From contig CAVZWW010000003.1 of NCBI GenBank assembly GCA_963779225.1, positions 1,612,001 to 1,676,000 on the forward strand: a DNA stretch of 64,000 bases, in the 5' to 3' direction. The position numbers were made by a program, and so were the translations under genes. Source of the DNA: CAVPCZ01 sp963779225. GTDB lineage: Bacteria; Bacteroidota; Ignavibacteria; UBA10030; UBA6906. Below, in pieces: positions 61,368-64,000 of the stretch (the first letter of the stretch is position 1; every line of letters begins with the position of its first letter). Under the pieces are notes generated by a model. It saw only the letters and a program-made list of their open reading frames with translations. It was not told where the DNA came from and searched no databases.

Positions 61368-61823
61368 TCAGGGAGTGTAGAGAAGATAGGTGACCACGCT
61401 TGCCACATAACTGCCCAGCCCGATAACAAGAAGCGTGAGTTCCCAGAAATAGAGGCGGGTTTTGAGATTCCGGTACCGGATGATCCGGATAAGGGTCTCC
61501 TCCGGCTGATCCCCCAGGAACAGAGTCATCCACCGGATCCGCAAGCCGCCGAGCAGGAGAATCACCATGGCGGCCAGGACGAACACAATCCCCAGTGCCA
61601 TGCTGTACCGTGCGAACATGTTGGTCTGCGCGATCTTCACACCGGAAAACCCCGTGATGGTCAAAGCCAGCGTCGAGAGTGTGAGGAGAAGTTGCGATCG
61701 CGCCTGAATCACGTCGAAATGATGGCGGACGAACTCCAGGCACCGCGCAAAGCTTTCCGGTCCAGTGAAAAGGGCAAGGATGTGCCGTGCTTCGTCCTCG
61801 GGAGTCGGAAATTTTTTGCGCAT
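61368..61823 (-). CDS. Predicted inner-membrane protein of unknown function
   Basis: A 151-residue protein with a cytoplasmic N-terminal helix (MRKKFPTPEDEARHILALFT), then helices near residues 42-60, 70-92 and 125-147. A central RNLKTRLYFWELTLLVIG segment is conserved-looking but I recognise no family. It starts 6 bases after the GH47 stop, so the two are on one message. The role is unknown. Confidence 0.65.
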   Translation of the reverse strand: MRKKFPTPEDEARHILALFTGPESFARCLEFVRHHFDVIQARSQLLLTLSTLALTITGFSGVKIAQTNMFARYSMALGIVFVLAAMVILLLGGLRIRWMTLFLGDQPEETLIRIIRYRNLKTRLYFWELTLLVIGLGSYVASVVTYLLYTP

Positions 61824-61829
61824 GGCAGT

Positions 61830-63194
61830 CTACCAGGTCCGGCGGATGGGGTGGGCTTCCGTGTTGAAAATGGTTCTGTCGAAGTCCAGTGTTTCCGCGG
61901 GCGCAAACAGGAGGTAGAGATACTTCAGTGTCTCCGCGAGGAAATAGCTCTCCATCCGGTCCGATTTTTCCTTCGTGATCACACTCTTCAGTTCTGCATA
62001 CCCGGCGTCCACGCGGCAGTAGGTCTTCAGACTGTCAAAGAAGGTCTTTCCCATCTCGAGGTAGCGCGGGTCGTTGGTTCTGCGGTAGAGATAGTATGCG
62101 GATTCGATGATTTCCGGGTTCAGAAAGAAGCGCGCTCGTGCGGCTTCATTCTTCTTGTAGTCAAAATCCTCCGGTTCGATGCCGTGGCGTTTCCACATAT
62201 GCAGGCAGGACTCCTGTAACCAGGCGGCGCGCTCGAGGTCGCCCGTCAGAACCAGTACCGCCGGAAAAAACGCATCCAGGGCGCCGAACCAGGTTTTTGT
62301 GCGCTTGCCGGTGTTCATGTCGGCATGGCCGAACCAGAGCTGCGTCCCCACGGTATCGGCCAGATAGGTGTTGATGGCCTTGTATGAGCTGTCCCACATG
62401 GTCTTGCAGTCTTCATCCTCAAACAAGAGGGCGCATTTGACCATGTATTCATAGTATGAATCGATACAGGCGCTGAGATGGCTCTCGGTCCGCAGCCACT
62501 CCCCGGTCTCGCAGTCTATTTGATCGCCGACCAGGCCGATGTCAGAGCGTGACGCAAAGACGTTCAAGAATGCGTACTTGGCGTAGTTGTAATATTTGGT
62601 ATCACCGGTCAGCTTGCTGAGCGTTCCGAATTCAACGAGCAGCGTTCCGATCTCTCCCGGATTCGTCTTTGTGCCCCGCACGGCACCGGTTTTGAGGTTG
62701 ACATCCACGTAGGGAAATCCGGTGGGCGTTTTGAACGCCGGGATCAGCCGGTCACCCAGATCCCTGGCGAGGGCCAACAACCGCTCGTCGCCCGTGAGTT
62801 GATAGTTTGAGAGCAGTCCCCCCAGCATCCGGATGTTGATCTCGAAGACCTTTACGTAGACGTCCTTGTCGAACGAGAGGTTGCGCAAAATGTAGGCCCG
62901 TGTGCTATCCGCCTCTTCTTCAAGTCCCATGAGAATCATGGTATCCATCGCGTCCAGCGGCGTCATGTACAATCGCTCGTTGTACCAATCATACGGCGTT
63001 TTGCTCAGGGGCTTCAGTCCGTCGTGTCCCCATGCATAGGTCTTATAGGCGTTCCAGGAGTGGAGGAATTCCGCCTTAACCTCTTCTGCGAGGCGGGCTT
63101 TCTCCTGTTCGGTCATGTCGGCACCAGGGGCGGCAGCCGGGGCAGATAGGAACAGCGCAAAGGCGAGCAACAGCGGACGAGCAAAGATCTTCAT
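61830..63194 (-). CDS. GH47 alpha-1,2-mannosidase, exported
   Basis: A 454-residue class I alpha-mannosidase, a family common in eukaryotes (ER and Golgi N-glycan trimming) and rare in bacteria. A signal peptide (residues 1-24 after the ATG at 63194) precedes the alpha-alpha barrel with AYKTYAWGHDGLKPLS, SFDKDVYVKVFEINIRMLGG, GDRLIPAFKTPTGFPYVDVN, GEIGTLLVEFGTLSKLTGD, DSYYEYMVKCALLF, RPEIIESAYYLYR-type NPEIIESAYYLYRRTNDPRY, and the calcium-binding threonine in FNTEAHP. All the acidic positions I can place are kept. It probably trims exported or host mannans for the neighbouring transporter and beta-mannosidase. Confidence 0.92.
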   Translation of the reverse strand: MKIFARPLLLAFALFLSAPAAAPGADMTEQEKARLAEEVKAEFLHSWNAYKTYAWGHDGLKPLSKTPYDWYNERLYMTPLDAMDTMILMGLEEEADSTRAYILRNLSFDKDVYVKVFEINIRMLGGLLSNYQLTGDERLLALARDLGDRLIPAFKTPTGFPYVDVNLKTGAVRGTKTNPGEIGTLLVEFGTLSKLTGDTKYYNYAKYAFLNVFASRSDIGLVGDQIDCETGEWLRTESHLSACIDSYYEYMVKCALLFEDEDCKTMWDSSYKAINTYLADTVGTQLWFGHADMNTGKRTKTWFGALDAFFPAVLVLTGDLERAAWLQESCLHMWKRHGIEPEDFDYKKNEAARARFFLNPEIIESAYYLYRRTNDPRYLEMGKTFFDSLKTYCRVDAGYAELKSVITKEKSDRMESYFLAETLKYLYLLFAPAETLDFDRTIFNTEAHPIRRTW

Positions 63195-63305
63195 GGCGTC
63201 CTTTATCGAGAGATGAGGGACAGCGGGAGGATTAATCGCTGTAATATACACAAACTCGGGCGCCCGGGAAACAGAAAAATGTCGATCCCGGTCAGTCCGG
63301 GTCGG

Positions 63306-64000
63306 TCAGAGCTTCTTCATCAACTTCAAAGTCGTTTGCTGTCCGGCCTTCAACGGAAGATGTTGCGGAAGAGCTTTTCCGTCAGGCATAAGGAATCCTG
63401 CGTCTCTCAAAGCGTGGCAATACAGGACGGGTATGCCCGGGCCCGTCCTGCGCCCCGGAGGAATGAGAACCAGCGTGGCAATTCTCCCATCCGTGCTGAC
63501 GGATACCTCCAGGGAAGCATTTCCCATGGTTGTGCCTCCGTCCCTGAGTACGGTCTGCTTTCCCGGTCCGAGCCATTCCCGGGGAAAGCCGGCAAGAAAC
63601 GCGAGGGTGTCCCCCCGCTCGCACACGAGAAGATTTCTTACCGACTGAACGAAAAATGCCCCGGCCTCGGCGTTTGAAGCATCGCCGGTGGTCCGGGTGC
63701 CTTGGCTCCGTTGCTGTTGTTCTTCCACCCATGTGCCGAGCGGAGTAGCGTGATCAGCGAACGCCCGCAGGAGTTCCCATGCTTTTCCCCAGTTTCCCAT
63801 CCGGTGATGTGCCATGGCATGAATCCCGCCGAGCCATGCCCAGATTCCGTCCTGTAGCCACCCGCTCCCGGCGATGATACCCTCTTCGGTTCTGGAGTCC
63901 AGCATTGCCAGGTTCCCGCGATTGATTGCCTGCATCACTGTGTCTGCTGACTGAAAAAAGCGACCGTACGGGAGCGGCAGCAGGAACGCATACTGCCCGC
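63306..64000 (-). CDS. C-terminal part of a secreted glycosidase-like alpha-toroid protein
   Basis: The frame is open to the window edge (first complete codon on this strand at 63998), so only the last 231 residues are seen. They start GQYAFLLPLPYGRFFQSADT, continue with GIIAGSGWLQDGIWAWLGGI followed by HAMAHHRMGNWGKAWELLRA, then TWVEEQQQRSQGTRTTGDA and a beta-rich tail. The WLQDGIWAWL helix and TWVEEQ segment fit the last helices of an alpha-alpha barrel glycoside hydrolase followed by a C-terminal beta domain, but I cannot name the family. It precedes the GH47 gene on the same strand. Confidence 0.6.
   Translation of the reverse strand, partial: GQYAFLLPLPYGRFFQSADTVMQAINRGNLAMLDSRTEEGIIAGSGWLQDGIWAWLGGIHAMAHHRMGNWGKAWELLRAFADHATPLGTWVEEQQQRSQGTRTTGDASNAEAGAFFVQSVRNLLVCERGDTLAFLAGFPREWLGPGKQTVLRDGGTTMGNASLEVSVSTDGRIATLVLIPPGRRTGPGIPVLYCHALRDAGFLMPDGKALPQHLPLKAGQQTTLKLMKKL

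Overview
This 64 kb window comes from a free-living, glycan-degrading bacterium with fairly high GC. The best fit is the Bacteroidota/Chlorobiota/Ignavibacteria side of the tree. The clues are a type IX secretion sorting tail (NYPNPFNP type) in a broken gene at 49052-49511, a DUF4783 protein, a pyrR-pyrB-pyrC cluster, and promoters that read as TTGAyT, 17-18 bases, TAnnTT. I see no rRNA, tRNA, CRISPR array, phage or intact insertion sequence. The 50 or so genes are closely packed, and ATGA overlaps are common.

Layout. 1-2453: pyrimidine synthesis (end of pyrR, pyrB, pyrC). 2613-12666: housekeeping and envelope genes (FN3 lipoprotein, DUF4783 protein, a very large NtrY-like histidine kinase, pgeF, glmS, a FabL-like enoyl reductase, an acyl-CoA dehydrogenase). 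12747-16950, minus strand: a sodium symporter with a tiny membrane partner and a GH97 glycosidase, plus a duplicated scrap of the partner gene. 17366-25792, plus strand: a seven-gene hexuronate operon (GntR regulator, MFS transporter, uxaC, uxuB-like SDR, gnd, pdxB, LarA-family protein). 25805-30736, minus strand: GH172-type enzyme, sugar-binding protein, ABC permease, FucI-like isomerase, with a GHMP kinase and a PrsW protease divergent from them. 33167-35556: orphan ABC membrane domain, an internally deleted zwf, and pgl. 35811-40429: beta-mannosidase, small membrane protein, methyltransferase, squalene-cyclase-like protein. 40465-43803, minus strand: UroD-family protein, D-lyxose/D-mannose isomerase, orphan sugar ABC ATPase. 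43990-49039: a second sodium symporter and a secreted 1066-residue Ntn-hydrolase-like protein. 49052-50893, minus strand: the broken T9SS-cargo gene and an amino-acid permease. 51049-52380: VWA protein. 52415-64000, minus strand: M1 and S9 peptidases, a complete sugar ABC transporter, a membrane protein, a GH47 alpha-mannosidase and the end of another glycosidase-like gene.

How the genes work together. The most interesting proposal concerns 17366-25792. The operon has UxaC and a UxuB-like fructuronate reductase but no mannonate dehydratase (UxuA) and no KDG genes. Instead it carries a LarA-family nickel racemase/epimerase homologue, with all key residues in register, and 6-phosphogluconate dehydrogenase. 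D-mannonate and D-gluconate are C2 epimers, so the operon could send hexuronates through mannonate to gluconate and then, after a kinase not seen here, into the pentose phosphate pathway. The gnd product has an NAD-type rather than NADP-type cofactor loop, and the zwf copy in this window is destroyed while pgl survives. Both fit a catabolic route that enters at gluconate. The route is inferred, not shown. A second proposal is that the GH172 / ABC / FucI-like / GHMP kinase locus uses D-arabinofuranose-type sugars. Three genes or fragments here are missing their middles or front parts (zwf, the T9SS-cargo gene, the small membrane-protein fragment). These may be real decay or assembly joins and should be checked against reads.
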